DNA of 64,000 nt from Campylorhamphus procurvoides (taxonomy: Eukaryota > Chordata > Aves > Passeriformes > Dendrocolaptidae), in NCBI GenBank assembly GCA_013396655.1, contig WBMV01003337.1:92991-156990 (forward strand). The letters are read 5' to 3'. Each line of letters begins with the position of its first letter. The stretch's first letter is position 1. The notes under the pieces are model-generated. The model saw only the letters and a program-made list of their open reading frames with translations. It was not told the origin of the DNA and ran no database searches. The position numbers and the translations under genes were made by a program. This document shows positions 26,669 through 50,879 of this stretch, one piece after another.

Positions 26669-29600
26669 TGTATTATCACTTTAAAAGGGTTAACCTAATG
26701 ATATGTCTAAGTGGTATGTTTAAGCTTGGCAGGATGTTAGCAAAAAGGCATGTAATTTTTCTATAAAGTAGATCTAATGATTATTCTTTAAACCTCTATG
26801 ATTTGAACATGCACTGAAAGGCTGCTTTAGTTATGTTTCAAAGACACTTTTTTTCCCCCAAGCAAATCTGCTGCCTCTGGGTTTAGGTTTTTTGTTTATT
26901 TTTTTCACTGAATCCTGTAATTATCTGTTTAGCAGTCACACTGTCCAGATTTCTACCTGTAAATCCAGGCCATGCCAGCCATGCCTTGGGTGCCAGGTTT
27001 CAGGGAGGGGAAAAAAGGGAAGATTCTTTTTTGTGCTGCTGCAGCTCAGATATGGTTGGGGAGGGGAAAACTGTTTTATTGAAAGTAGCAATTAGGGGAA
27101 GGGCAAAAATTAGCAGACATTTTTTTAGGCATGTTGAAAGGTGTAAGAGCTGCTGACTGTTCCCTGTCAGTGCATAAAAGTCAGTTTTATTTCAGTCTTT
27201 CATATGGCTGAGTCTTGATCCACCAAGTGACCTGCAGAATAAGTTGATGCTCCAAAACCAACATGGCTCTTAAATCTGTAACACAAGTCAGTCCTTCTGA
27301 AGTGGAGATGAAATCTGAGGCTTCCAAGCATATGGCTGTCTGGAAAAACAGCACTGGAAATGAGTGTGTTTATGAATACAGAGTTCCAGTGTTAATTTAG
27401 GAATATGAAAAAAATTACAGGTGCATATACAGAATTAGATAGATGTGTTAGTCTTCAGCTTAAAGACACTTTACCCTCCCTTGCTTCCCCCATTCTGGGT
27501 CATGTTTCCCCACACCTGTGAGGGAAGCAAACATAGTTTTGTTTTTAGGTATTTTGAGTAGTGAGCAGAACAAAGCCCATAAAGAAAAGAGCTGTGTTAC
27601 GTTTAGCGAAGTGCATTGAATGTGCCCATGCACTGAATACAATTTCCTTAGTAATTTTCTTTTTCTGATGTGATCAGTGACCGTGGAAGAACAGAGAGAG
27701 GAGGGGGAGAGACAGAAGAGGATGTGGCCATGTACTAGGACTAACTCACACTTTTAGTGTTTCCAGACCGTGCGCAGCTTTTGACAATCCTTGCATCGCA
27801 TGAAAAAATTAAGGGGAAGACTCACATATACTTAACCAAGGCAGTATTTAGTTTTGTACCTTACTATCTCCTCTGTCTTTGAAATGTATGCTGGCAAGGG
27901 GGCAGTCTAATGGATAGACTCTAAGGCTGCCATGGGTTATTCAAGAGCTTTGCATTTTCCGTTATGATTTTCTTCTTTAAGAGAACCATTAACATTTGAT
28001 TAAGTATGTACAATTATGAAGTTTGGTATTATATGTATTGCTAGTTCATCAGGAACAATAAAAACTTTTCAACCTGTGTATGAATTTCCAAAGGGTTTTA
28101 GCTGGGACATAGCTCATGTCATCTGTCTTTCACTATAACTTTCTTCAGGTTAATCCTCTTCTCTCATTTTGTCTCAGTTTCCATTCCTCATGAAATTAAG
28201 TGTTTCTCATCACTGGATAATGGCAGTAACTCTAGTTACAAATGACATCTGTTTCCCTGGATAGCTGTAACAATGCTAGCAAGATGCTTTGGAACAGTGG
28301 GAAGTAGTCTAAATTGAGGGAAGCATCACTGTTTACTTCCATGCTGACTATCTTTGAATTTATATTTTTCGGAAGAAAGGAATGGGTGCTCTTACTATTT
28401 GTATAATTAAAAGAAACTCTTAAAGATTTGTAGGAATATGGGGTGGTTGGAGGATGAGACACCTGGTCTGCAGTATAAGCCAGTGTTTTAATCATGATTT
28501 CTTCAGTCTGGTCTTTATCAGCGTAATTCTAGACCTTTGGTCTACTATTCTGTGCAATGTTCAACATGAAAACACTTCCACTCATTCTATAACGTGTGAC
28601 TGTTTATTGCAGCAAAGCAGTCTGAATACCGTCTGGAGCACTTATGTTTGAAATGATGCTGGGTTGCTGTGGGTAGCTCATGCAGGCTTCTTCTGGTACT
28701 GACTTGGACACTGCAAAAAACCTTTGTAGAGGTGGCACGTCCAGTCATCAACCCCAAGAGCATCCGCCTCCTGCTCTCCCAGTAACAACCAATTAGACCT
28801 GTCTGGAAATACCAGGTCCTAGATCCCACCTGCTCTTGGGGACGTGTATGTTAAGTATTGGAACAACCCTGTCAGCGGCTCTGATCAGTGGTGTGCTTTT
28901 AGTTTGTTTGGTTTTTTTCTGTGACCAACTACATTGGGCCCAGCAAAATACTAAATTTGTGTGTTTTGCTGTGTCTGTTCCTTTATTCTGGAATGCAGTC
29001 TGGGTTTATGTTTGCTTCCAGAAGTCACTTAAGGTTTTTTCCTGTATGTTTTCCTTGTTTTCTAGCCAGCCAACTCAAATACTCTCAAGAAATTACTTGA
29101 GGAGCCTCCTTTGTGCTGTGAAAGGAGGTAGTTCTTTTAATCTTTTGAGGTGCTGAGGCCTGAGCCTCTGCTTTGCTTAATTACCCCTTCTGCTGGGCAG
29201 GTTAGCTCTGGACCTGGGCCAGTGTATGCTTGAGCAAGGTTACTGCCTCCCTTCCTCTAGGAACAGCTCTGTGGTGACACAGAACCTGTCTGTTTGCTCC
29301 TGTGGGACAGGAGTGTAGATTAAAACTCCTAAGAAAAGAGTCAATCACCACCTCTGCAGTCTGGAGGAGGGCACAGTGTGACAGTGGGCTCACATTAATG
29401 TAGACTTGGCTGCTGTGCCACTCTTCTTACGTAGAAGAGTTGAAGGCCAATTTTATGGGTGGCAAAACAGTGAAGGCTGCAAACTGATGTATGAAGTCAG
29501 TAATTTAGATCTTAATTCATGGCCTGAGTGTAGACAAGTACCTCAAACAGAAAGGTGTCCATTTATGGCCTTACCAACTGGCCAGGGCACAAGAGTTCTG

Positions 29601-32600
29601 GTCTTGAAACTGTCACTGACTTTGTCTATGACTTGGAATGAATGCCAGAAATGCCTATTTAAATGAAGACAACTTGATCAGGTTCTTTGACTTTTTCTGG
29701 GCTAAATATTTCTGTTATGATCAGCGTGATGTGTGATAGGGCTGTAGCTGATACTGTTACTTGTTCTATGTCCATGGTGAAGACGTGCCACTGCAGGTGG
29801 TGAATTGGACTTTAAAAGAGTTCAGTGGGTCAGGATCAGACATGTTCCTGGTGAAGTGCAGGGGAAATTGAGGTAGGACCTAAAGAAAGGATGATAGTGT
29901 AGAAGGTAGTCACAGGAGAAACTGCCAAAAGAAATACTCTCTCAAGTAGCAGTTACAGCCTAGGAGATGTCTTGGGATCCTGTATTTCAGGTATTTGGGA
30001 ATGTACACAAGTCTAAAGTTGGAAGCTTTGGTGTAGTGTTCACCAGTGTGTTAGTTTTGAGTTCTAGCATACAAATTATAGGTAGGAAGGATTTTTGGGC
30101 TATTTGCAATGCTCAAATTGTAGATGCTTATTTAAATCCAGGGCTGGTCTGTAACTTCAGCTGGAGGGTGGAAACCCTTCTATTTCCTTGCCTTCACTGG
30201 GTTAGAACCAAAACCTTAAACATGTGGAAAAAATTTAAATAAGCAACCAGTGGCTCTTTGAAACATTATTTGTATGTTTAGTAAATACAGATGAAGATCA
30301 TAGAGACAGCAAAAATGAATATATATTTTGGCATGTACCACTTCTTTAGCTTACTTGTAGTGGTGTGCTTTCACTGTGCTAAGCTCCCCTGCATTGCATG
30401 TCCCTCAAGCTTTGCGTAAAGATAAAAGAAAGAATGTTATGCAACCAACCTCTGGACTGCAGCTTAGAGCAGCTTCCCATTGATGGCATCCTACTTCTCT
30501 CCCCCCTTAAAACATAGAAGTGCAAAAGAAAGTAATCCCATGGCTTTTTGGTTTGTGGACTGTTGATTACTTTATGAAGAGTAAATAAGAAAAGCTGCAT
30601 AGGAGCTGTGAGTTGACACTGGGGCATCTTCACTTAGTTGTTTTTATTAATTTATGGAGGAGGACTTGAGCTCATAAGCAAGTCCAGCTAATGGGGGAAT
30701 TTCTTTATGTTTATTAAAGGCAGCATAAAAAGGGAGAAAATGATAAACTGAGCATGGGTTTTCACCTTCTCCTTACAAAAAGACTTGAAACAATGATTTA
30801 GGGATTGCCATTGCCTTAAATGGAGAAAGACTGCTAGAGCAGTAATCTGTATAGTAGTGTCATTGCTTCTATGCACTGCAAATAGAAACTCCCGCAAAGG
30901 TCATGAGATTGTTTGAAAAGCACTTTAAGATGACAAGTGTGTGTATAGGAAGGGATTTTGGTGGTGGATTGCCCAGCTATAAGTGATGTAGGTAGTGTGG
31001 GGATGGGTTTTTGTTCTGTTTTTTTTCCCCTCTGCAAAACGACTCGTGTCCTTGGCAGCAGGCTTTCCCGTATCTGGACTTCATTGCCTCAGCAGTCTTA
31101 GAAAGAGAAAACCTAGAAGACCTGTTGCATAATATTTTGGGTAAATTAAATGGTTGATGAGACTACTGGGCTCGACTTCTCATTTCCCTTCTAGGAGATG
31201 GGTGGAAAGAGCCGTGATTTTGCTAGTGATTAAGGGAGTGGTGTAACAGAAGAGTGTCTTCAAGTTACTATCTTCTTTGAAGGAATTTAGCTTCTTCTAA
31301 TTATTTCCTGCAGGCAGTGGCCAACTGCAGTGGAGCCAGCTAAACGAGTCGTGGCTCCTCTGACTAGTCATAGAAACTCAACTGCTCCTAGAAGAGTAGA
31401 TCTGACAACCTGCTTTGTAAGGGGCCACCCTAGGGGATGGGGTGGTGTGTTCTGTACCAGCTGCATCCCAGACACCTGCTGCAGCTTCCTGGTATTGCTG
31501 TAGTTTAGCAGGGTGACTGCTCTGAGGTGTTAGAACTTGCACATACAGCCTTCACAAAGGAGACAGCAGTAGGCAGGCCCGAGTGTCCCAGCACTCTGGT
31601 GTGTGCTTGCTCCTCTAATTTGTCTAGACTTGGCGTGAGTTTAAAACCAGTAGGTTGTCAGTGGTTTTTGTCTGCTGGAACTGTGCTCCTGTTAGTCTTT
31701 TAAGCAGTTCTGCCACAAACTTCTTGACCTTTTCAAAGCTACTTTTGCCAGTATATGGTGCTGGGCTTGTTGGGTGTGCCAGCACCCTGCCACTGCTGCA
31801 GCATGGCATTCAGGAGTAAATGTATGGCCTCAGGGAATGTTTCAGGATATGCTCTGCCATGCCTTAATTCCTTAAACACTGCCTGAACAGCAGCAGTAAG
31901 GTCCAGTTCTGCTCAAATTGATAAATACTGTGTCTGCTACATCTAATTTTTGTAAATCAACCCTGGCTGAATAAGGCCTGCAAGCTGTGGTTGTGTTTCC
32001 TGTGGCACATGGTCCCAGTACAACTTGGGAAGACTCCTTCAAAACCAGCAGCTGTTTCAGGCACATGAGTCTTGTCCAGTGCCTGGAGGTAAACCACAAC
32101 ACTAATTGCCTTGCAAACCTCCCCTGTGGTGGCTGTGACAGCAGATTTGGTGGGGTAGCTCCATGGGAGGGAAGAAAATGCTTGTAAGAACAATTGTTAA
32201 ATGAGGGAGCTCTGGCATCTGCTCATTCTGAATTTGAAATATGGCTGATGCTGGATCAAGGCAACTTAATCTTGTTTCCTGTTTTGAGGGAGGAAGCATG
32301 TTTGGTGTCTCTACCTAGTCTTAATGTGTGTGTAAGGTTTTTGTTTTAATTAAAAAACAACAATCCCTAAAACAAACAAACAAAAACAAACTGAAAAGGG
32401 TGGAGGGAATCGTGGAATTGCCCTGGAGATCACAGAACATGCTGTAGTTCTTGGCCCTTGGACAGATAATGAGGAAAATAAGAATTCCTCTGAGATTATT
32501 GTGGTCTTCTTTTTCTGAACTCTTAGTGAAAAACATTGCCCTGGTTGGATATAAAATTGCTGCTTTAGGTGTTCTACTAATACTGATTCATGAGAGTGAA

Positions 32601-33966
32601 AAAAATTGATTCCAGATTCTCTCTTTTATTTAAAACCTGGCATACTTTACTGTTTCATAGATGTAAAGGTTCAGACAGTAACTCTCAGTTCTGCAGGATG
32701 GAGAAACGAAAGCTGAAGCTGGAGGAGAGGGAGTAACTTCAGAGTGCATGCTTTATCTTCCAAATAAAACCCCTGAATTTCTAGATATACCGAGAGTAAC
32801 TCCGCATTTTAGTCACTTTTAGTATTTTTTACAAATATCACTTTGTTTCCGTAATGAAACATAGGACTTAAATTCGCTTCCTTGTAATCATCCCTTCTAA
32901 AGTCAGATTCTGTAAATGATTTTATTTACAGAATTGTATTTTCACATAAGTTTCTCATCCATCTTTCAAAGATTGTTGAAGGCTACAGAAGAACTGAGAC
33001 CTAATTTATAGTTTGTGTAAATTCATTCCCTAGAAAGTCTGTTTTTAAGCTCCTGCATAGCACATTTTGAGTCAAGGATACAGACGAAATTAAAAAAAAC
33101 AATTTTGAAGGCTGTTTTTTCCTCTTTAAATCTTCAGGGAAGCAAGGTGAAGGGATGACTTGTAGTTGGAAGAGCATGTTCTGAGGGCTTGTTCTGTGGT
33201 GAGATGTTCTGTTGTCTACAGATAGGCACTTCTGCTAGGAATCTTGAAGTTTGGATGCTGTGTTTAGGATCCCGTGCCTGTTGGCTTGTTTGAATTTTTT
33301 TTGGGGGGTAGAGTTTTTTTTGTCGTGGTTTTGTTTTGTGTGGGTGGGGTTGTGGGAGAGGTTGGAGCCGGGAGATTTCTTAGTCTGGGTGTGTCCATGC
33401 AGAGCGACTGAGACTGCTGTGTAGGTGTATCCTGAGAGGACAGTTTACTGATGTCTACTTCAAATGCAAAGGAGCTGTTCAGTGCCTCTGCTGGGGGAGC
33501 GTTTTTCACTGTGGTGCCGGATCTAAATGAACAGATGAACAGCAACCTGTAGATACTCTTCCTGTGGCCAGCTGCATGGTGGCTGTGGTATATGAGCATA
33601 GGTTATATATAGTATACACAGCTGGTCGAATGTGTTACAACTGGTGATGTGTTTCTTCCAGTAAGGCAGCTGCGTCTCAGTTGATGAGCTCTGCTGGGGA
33701 ACCCAGGTCTATGCTGTTAAACCAGAAACCTAGTGTGGACATGTCCAAATGGTGGGGTCAGCTGGGTGAAGTCAGGACAGCGTACTGCAGCCAGCCCTCC
33801 TGGGCAGCTCCAGAGTGAAACTGGACAAGAACAAAGACAACCACATTCATAAACCATCTGCAAAGAATAGAGTTAACTGTATTCTGCACTGACAGTGATG
33901 TGTTTGTGTGTCTGGAGAGGGTAAGTGGGCTGGTGCTGTGATTTCAGTTCTTCCTTTTTTTCCCTC

Positions 33967-33985
33967 TTTTTTTTTTTTTTTTTTT
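33967..33985 (+). repeat. Poly(T) run, 19 Ts
   Basis: T homopolymer in intron 1 inside a longer pyrimidine-rich stretch. It is likely to be length-polymorphic and prone to sequencing error. Confidence 0.8.
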
Positions 33986-34713
33986 GTTTTTCATCCCATG
34001 ACATCTGTTAACTTGACTTTGGTAAGTTTAGAGGAACAGAATGGTGGTGTATTGGTACCTTTGAATTTGTGTGAGGGAAAGATGCTTCAGTGAGAACTAT
34101 GAATTTTGACATGAATAAGGAGATGCATCCTGGTTTTGGTGCTATTTTCTTAATGCAAGAACAAAGCCCTCTCTTTTCTTCCTACAAGCCAATATGTAGC
34201 TTCAAAACACTCCTAATTTCCTACTGGCCTACAGAACTGAATAATGTACATAGGTAGTATTTCTTCAGTCATGCACAGTCGGGATAGTGCACATCCTTAG
34301 TGACTGCACAGAGGGGAAGGAATTCAATCAGGGTTCAGATTTGTTATGCCAATGTGCTTTAGTTTTAGGTCAAGATAACTTAGGTATGACCGCATGCAAG
34401 CTAAAAATTCATTCTTTGAAATCTAAACTTGACTCCAGGCAGCATTGTTACCCCAGTATTCAATACCAGGTCACCGAGCCTCTAAAGAAGATGTAGTAGA
34501 ATGTGCTTTGGCTCTGAGATTTGGGTGATAAGCAACAGACTGGCTGTGTCTTGTGGAGCTTTGTGCTTAGGCAGTGGGTGACATGGTCATTTTGTGGCTT
34601 ATTCTGCTTCCAGGGGTTGTCTTTCTGGAGGCTGTGTGTGCTTAAAGTCATTTAATCCAGGAGAGAAATCTTGAGACTAAGGATGATCCAATAAACTTTA
34701 TTCAGCTAACAAA

Positions 34714-35042
34714 CTAGGTGCCACTTGTGCTGTGTAGACCTGTCGCTAGAAATTGTTATAAGACTGCTAGGGAGTTCTAGAAACAGCTGGGAAAACCCTA
34801 GTACTTCCTAGAAATTACTAGCTCTGGGAAAGGGGATGAAATCCTGGAATCTTGAGAATTCCAAAGAACTGCTCTGAACTTCTGGTAGGGTTTACAAACT
34901 TAGTGGTTACGAGAGACCTCAGCAGCCCCTAGAAACTGAAAGTTTCTAGGTATTCCTGCTGAGAAATTCTAGGAGCTACCAGTAATGTCTAGAAAATGCT
35001 AGAAATCTTGTGGGAATCCAGTAAACGCAGTGACTCTTCTAG
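34714..35042 (+). repeat. CTAG-rich degenerate minisatellite upstream of exon 2
   Basis: Thirteen CTAG tetramers lie in 329 bases, where about one would be expected by chance. Six belong to the heptamer CTAGAAA (34746, 34777, 34808, 34929, 34989, 34999). The first three are spaced exactly 31 bases apart, and a second CTAG inside the unit (34767, 34798) keeps the same 31-base spacing, so the left block looks like a decayed 31-bp tandem repeat. The right block is less regular, with two 40-base spacings. TTCTAGAA at 34775-34782 fits a minimal heat-shock-factor half-site pair. The array ends about 200 bases before the exon 2 acceptor. Confidence 0.6.
34928..34950 (+). other. Perfect hairpin, 10-bp arms, 3-nt loop
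   Basis: CCTAGAAACT at 34928-34937 and its exact reverse complement at 34941-34950 are separated by GAA. In the RRAS2 pre-mRNA this would form a tight stem-loop about 290 bases upstream of exon 2. It lies within the CTAG-rich array and uses the same heptamer. Function is unknown. Confidence 0.8.
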
Positions 35043-35210
35043 TAATTCCTACAATTTACAGGCTTTTACCAGGAATAGGAAAGCCATTACGTTATCTTTG
35101 GATCAAGTGTCAAATGGTTGTACATGGATAAGCACACAAATCTTGCCTAAGCTGTCAAGTGTACAGTTTCAGCATCTTCCTCAATGAGTGTCTTTTATGT
35201 GCTTGTCTAA

Positions 35211-46038
<10,828 letters not shown>

Positions 46039-47400
46039 GAATCCCAAGAACCAAGCTATCAACTGCCAGATTATTTTTTTCTTTCCATCATTTTACATCA
46101 CTTCTGGTATTGGTCTAGCCTTATATGTGCATGTCCTAAAAGTGGTCACCAGAATAGCCTTAGTCCAAGAAGCTGGCAGAATAGTTCTTGAAGAAGACTC
46201 GGTCATCCTGGGGCAGACTTCAAACCAAAACACTAAGGCTGCTTCTCTAATACCACAGTTCCTTCCTTCTCTCCCTTCAGAGCTTGCACCTTGTGGAGTT
46301 TTATTCGCAAAGGAGATGAAACAAAACCGTGTAGGACAAGGTGTTGAAGTGATGCATAAGTTGTCTCTTGTGAATTAATTTATTTTTACTTCTGACATTT
46401 CATTAGCTTTTACAGAGACCTATATTGAAGTATAGAGAATACTTTTTAAAAAAGGGGTGGATTGGCTTTTTTTTTATTTTTGCCCTCAGTTAAATTAGAC
46501 TTGAGTATTCAGCTAGCCTTAAGAAACCTACACTGAGTTTCATTGTCAGCAAAAATTTTCATCTCTCATTTATGCTGCAGTTTTATTTCAGTGGCCAAAA
46601 CAGTCTACTGTATTTATTTTAGGAATCCAGAACAGCTACAGGATGATTACTACTACTATTAGGATATGGCCAAATACCTGAGCTCATTCTGGATTGAGGC
46701 ATTTCATCTTAAGAAATTTCACATTATGTTTGGAAACAAATTGTGTCTTCCTTTGTATTTCTGGGTAAGGGATTAAGGAAAACTAAAATTGTAGCTGTTT
46801 TTGTTTCATGTGATATAAAAATGAATTTGATCTTTCCATTGTCAGAGATGATTAAATGTTTTTGCTATATACTTTTATACATTATTTTCTTATCAAACTA
46901 GTTAACAAGTATTTTTATATGTTTGTAAGCAAATATGCTTTCACAGCATAACTTGTGTATATGTAAAGATGAGTATTTAATTCTCACAGTTCACTTTTAA
47001 CTGACAAAATGTGGGATTTGCCAAACTGTGGTAAACTTTTCCTTCCTTTTCTGGTTATACCCAAGAATGGCCAATTATGTGCCTGCCCAGCACATCCATA
47101 GAGTAAAATCTAGTGTTGTCTTTTAATGAATTTCAGTATCCCTTACTAAAGACTGACCATTATGTGAATTATTAAACTGTAAGACTTTTAACTGATTGTT
47201 TAGTTAAACTGTGGATGGTTGTTTAATTTTGAGTTCTGTGGATTGTGTTTAAACAATTCAAGAGTATGGTCCCTGATATTGAAATACTGAGTGGTATTGC
47301 ACAGTTGTCACCTTACTGAATGTGTCCAACAGTTCTTTGAAACTTGATTATTAAGCAAACCCTTGTATAACTTCAGGTGCTAGAATTAAAGATGATCTAA
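46039..47400 (+). other. RRAS2: RRAS2 3'UTR, 3' limit uncertain
   Basis: AT-rich sequence after the stop, with AUUUA-type elements at about 46377 and 46614 that often mark regulated mRNA decay. No canonical AATAAA is found for more than 3 kb. Variant ATTAAA hexamers occur near 46851, 47171 and 47385; the one near 47171 is followed by GT-rich sequence that could act as a downstream element. The limit given is the last of these variants. A longer UTR to the first AATAAA at 49392 is possible. Confidence 0.55.
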
Positions 47401-49391
47401 CCATTACTGGGGGGTAAGCACACTGCCTCTTTCTGACTCTTTTCCAAAATCTGAATTTTTTTGGAAGTGGGGGGAAGTGATGGAACCTGGCTAGGGGATG
47501 GTTATGCATGTCTGCACAATCTTTTCTTCAAGCCTGGAAGTAAAGAAAAGCCATTTCAATTTTAATCATGACCGATGATAAAAGCTGATGTTTGTTTTGG
47601 CTTGAAGTGTATAGTCAGTGGTCCAATGAACAATTCTTGTGTATTCAGGTTATGCTCACTGTCAGGTGCTCTGTCATAAATCTGTACGTGTCTCCTGAGA
47701 AAGCAGGGCTTAAACAAGTTCTGTTACTTTTACAGCAGAAAAGAATTAAATCTTGAAGTAACACCAGTGCCAGGCATTGCAGAGGAATTTAAGGGGTTTT
47801 AATGTAATTTAGATGAGCTTGTGTAACGCAGTTTTGAGAGAGTGGGTAGCTTCCCCCTGCTCCAGTGGATTTATTGCTTGATGAAAGGCTACTTAGGAGG
47901 AATGTGTAAAAGATTCAAACAAAAAGTTACAGTGGGAGCACATTTGGGAGATGCATTGCATTTTTCAAGTCAAATGTAAGAAATTACAGCCTGTAGCAAA
48001 CACCACGTGTTTTCTTAACTATGTAAAGCTCTCTGGAGTTAAGTCACTGAATGTGTGGCATTAGAATGAGTTAAGACAACAGATTACACCATGTGTGTTG
48101 AGACTGAACTTGTGGGATGCAAATATCTTTATCAGGTTTTTTCCCCCTTTTTTAACCTTTCACTCATGACAGAATGTAACAGTTTAAGTAGTAAACTGTC
48201 ATATAGATAAATCTTCTGACATGCTGCTTCTTATAACTGAGAGAGGAGGTGGTAGAGCCCCACACCTTTGCTTTCCCTCCTGCAGAGCTTTGAGGTGCTT
48301 GATGCGAAGCAACCTACTTCTGCTAAGCCCCATTTTAAATATGGTATTCTTTACAAACAAGTTAAACAAAAGTGGGACCACCAGCTGCTGCTGTGGAAAT
48401 CTGCTCTGAGTTTATCAACTAAGACATGTGCATGTGCTTTTTAAGGCTTTTATTGCAGAGAAATCTCTGTGTAATGTTATGGTCTTTTTTTGAGACTGGT
48501 TCATATGTGACACTTTAAGGAGATGTTAAATGTAGGCATTATGATCCTACTCTTTAGACTTGAAGTAAATATTTGGAAAAGTAGTACAGATTTCTGGCCA
48601 GTACTGGTGATCTAGGTGGTTGTGAGTTCAAAACAGTTCAAGGTACTTCAATGATTTGCTTTTCTAATTGCTATACCTGAAGGTAATGGTGAAAAATGAC
48701 AATTCTGGCCCTAGTGTGGAGCTTGAAAAATACAGCAGGGACCTCATGAGTCTTTCCAAAAGTAGTAGCCTCTGTCCACATGCCTTGGATTAGTTGTGAA
48801 TTTACAACATTGCCACCTTGCTGTAGGATAGAGTTTAGATGACAACCTGATAGAGTGAGTTTCCTAGGACTTTACCTGGCAGAAGAAATGCTTAAAGATT
48901 GGCACGCCTGTTTAAAGTTACTTCAGTTCAGGAATCCATTATGCTTAAGATGTACCCAGAAATTACCTCCTGCTTTTCTTAAAGCACAGAGGACTGTCTG
49001 GATCTGTTTCAAAGCACAACATGGTTCTTTCTGGAATCTCTCACTGCTGAACCTGGTGCTCCACCTGGTACTCCTCAGCTGCCTTTTTGAAGTGAGTGAC
49101 TAGCACAGGACTCGAGGTGCAGCCTTACCAGGACTGAGTATAGAGGGACAGTCACTTCCCTGGTCCCACTGGCCACGCTATTGCTGGTACAGATGCAATG
49201 CATCCTGGCTGTTCCTGCTCTCTTTCTGCAGAAGGAAGGCTACTGGCTCCCCCTCCTTACATGGACAAGTATTGTTGGCCCTGTAGGAGCACTGGGTGTT
49301 GGTTGTCAGGCAAGAGGCCATCAGATAAATGCTTGAAGACAGCCTGGCTGGCCCAATGTAGGAGCATGAGATGACCTGTTATGAAAGGGTT

Positions 49392-49397
49392 AATAAA
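49392..49397 (+). terminator. First canonical AATAAA downstream of RRAS2
   Basis: First AATAAA on the + strand after the RRAS2 stop, 3.35 kb away. If used, the 3'UTR would be about 3.4 kb. I see no strong GT-rich downstream element after it, so it may not be functional. Confidence 0.3.
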
Positions 49398-50879
49398 GCA
49401 AAATATATTTGGAAGGCGTTAACTCCCACTAATGCCAAGGAAAACTCTGACTTTATGCATGGCCTTGCGGTTAGTCATCACTGATAAAGTTCAAGTCTGG
49501 ATCCAAACAAAAATATTAGCTCATGCTCTTCTGACATCATTTATGTGACAAGATTTTACCTGTAGTGTAGCTGTAGTTGTCGTTGACTGGCCTTGCCAGT
49601 TACGAAAGTAATGAGCTTATTCCAAACAGGAGATTCTTAAAGTGTGTCACCACAAGCCCAGCACTGCCAAAATTGATCTGCATTTATTATTTAGATGTTT
49701 GTTGCCTTGAAAGGGTCAGTAAGTCTGCTAAAGAGTGAATGTATTTGCTCACTTGATTTAGGCATGGATTTTGGAAGTGGACTATCGTCATGTACCAAAA
49801 TCATGACAAAAAAACCCACTCGAATTTAGGAAAATAAGTTGGAAATGTTGGGGCATGGTGGTGTTTCCCATGTGGCTGCACTGACCTGCAGCAGGGCAGT
49901 AGTCTTTGTCAAAACCTGAAGGCTTAAAATTGTTGAGATAGGCTCTTGCAAAGAGCATCCCAGATGACAAATGCAGTGCTTACCACTTTTTAAACATGGC
50001 TTTTTCTGCCTTGCTTACCTGGGTCTATTGTAAAGCCAAGTTAAAGTTGCAGGCTTGAAGCAGGTTCTGGGTTTTGTGTAGGGGTAAGTAGAGGTGTGTT
50101 CAAAGTGTTAATTCCAATGCTGTATGGAGATGTTGTAAGGCCAGAAAATTTAGGAGTGTTCTCAATACTCAAATATTCTCCATACTCAACTATTCTTGTA
50201 GAGCTCTGGCCATGGAAACAGTTTCATGCAACAGATTGGATGCAGAAGTGAGGATGGGTAGTAGTTGGACTAGCCTATAACTGGGAAGATAAGGAGCCTT
50301 AAATGAAAAGCAGCAGATGTGGAAAAGGCAATGGATTAAACTACAAGGAGAGCTTAATACTCAGAAACAACATTGTGAATTTGTGCTAGGCTTGCTTTGT
50401 GCTTGCTGTACTAGACTTGTAAGACTGCAGTTATTATGGAGAGTTTGAGAGACTCATGTGGATTAAACGTAAAGGACAGACCTACACACAAGCTGAATTA
50501 CATTAATGCATAATATAATTAGTCTTGTTCCTCAGCTAACAAGTAGTATGTAGAACTAAATGTGTTGCCTTGCTCCTGGAATGCAAATACTAATCTGTTC
50601 AGCTCCTTTTTCAGCTGGATCCTGCTGTAACAAGATAAACCATGTTTGGTACTCCTCTGTAGTGACTTCATGAATTACTACATTTTTGAAAAATGCTTCT
50701 GGTGTGAAAGTATTGGGGAGAGAGAGGGGAGTTAATGAGCAAAATACAGGCATTAAAAATGCAAGCAGAGGCAGTGACAAAATCTCTTGGTTCATTGTCT
50801 CTTAGTCCAAGGCACGGATTAACACACTGGAGACAGTTTTCACATCACTTAAACTGAACTGAAGGGCAGCAAGAGGGCA

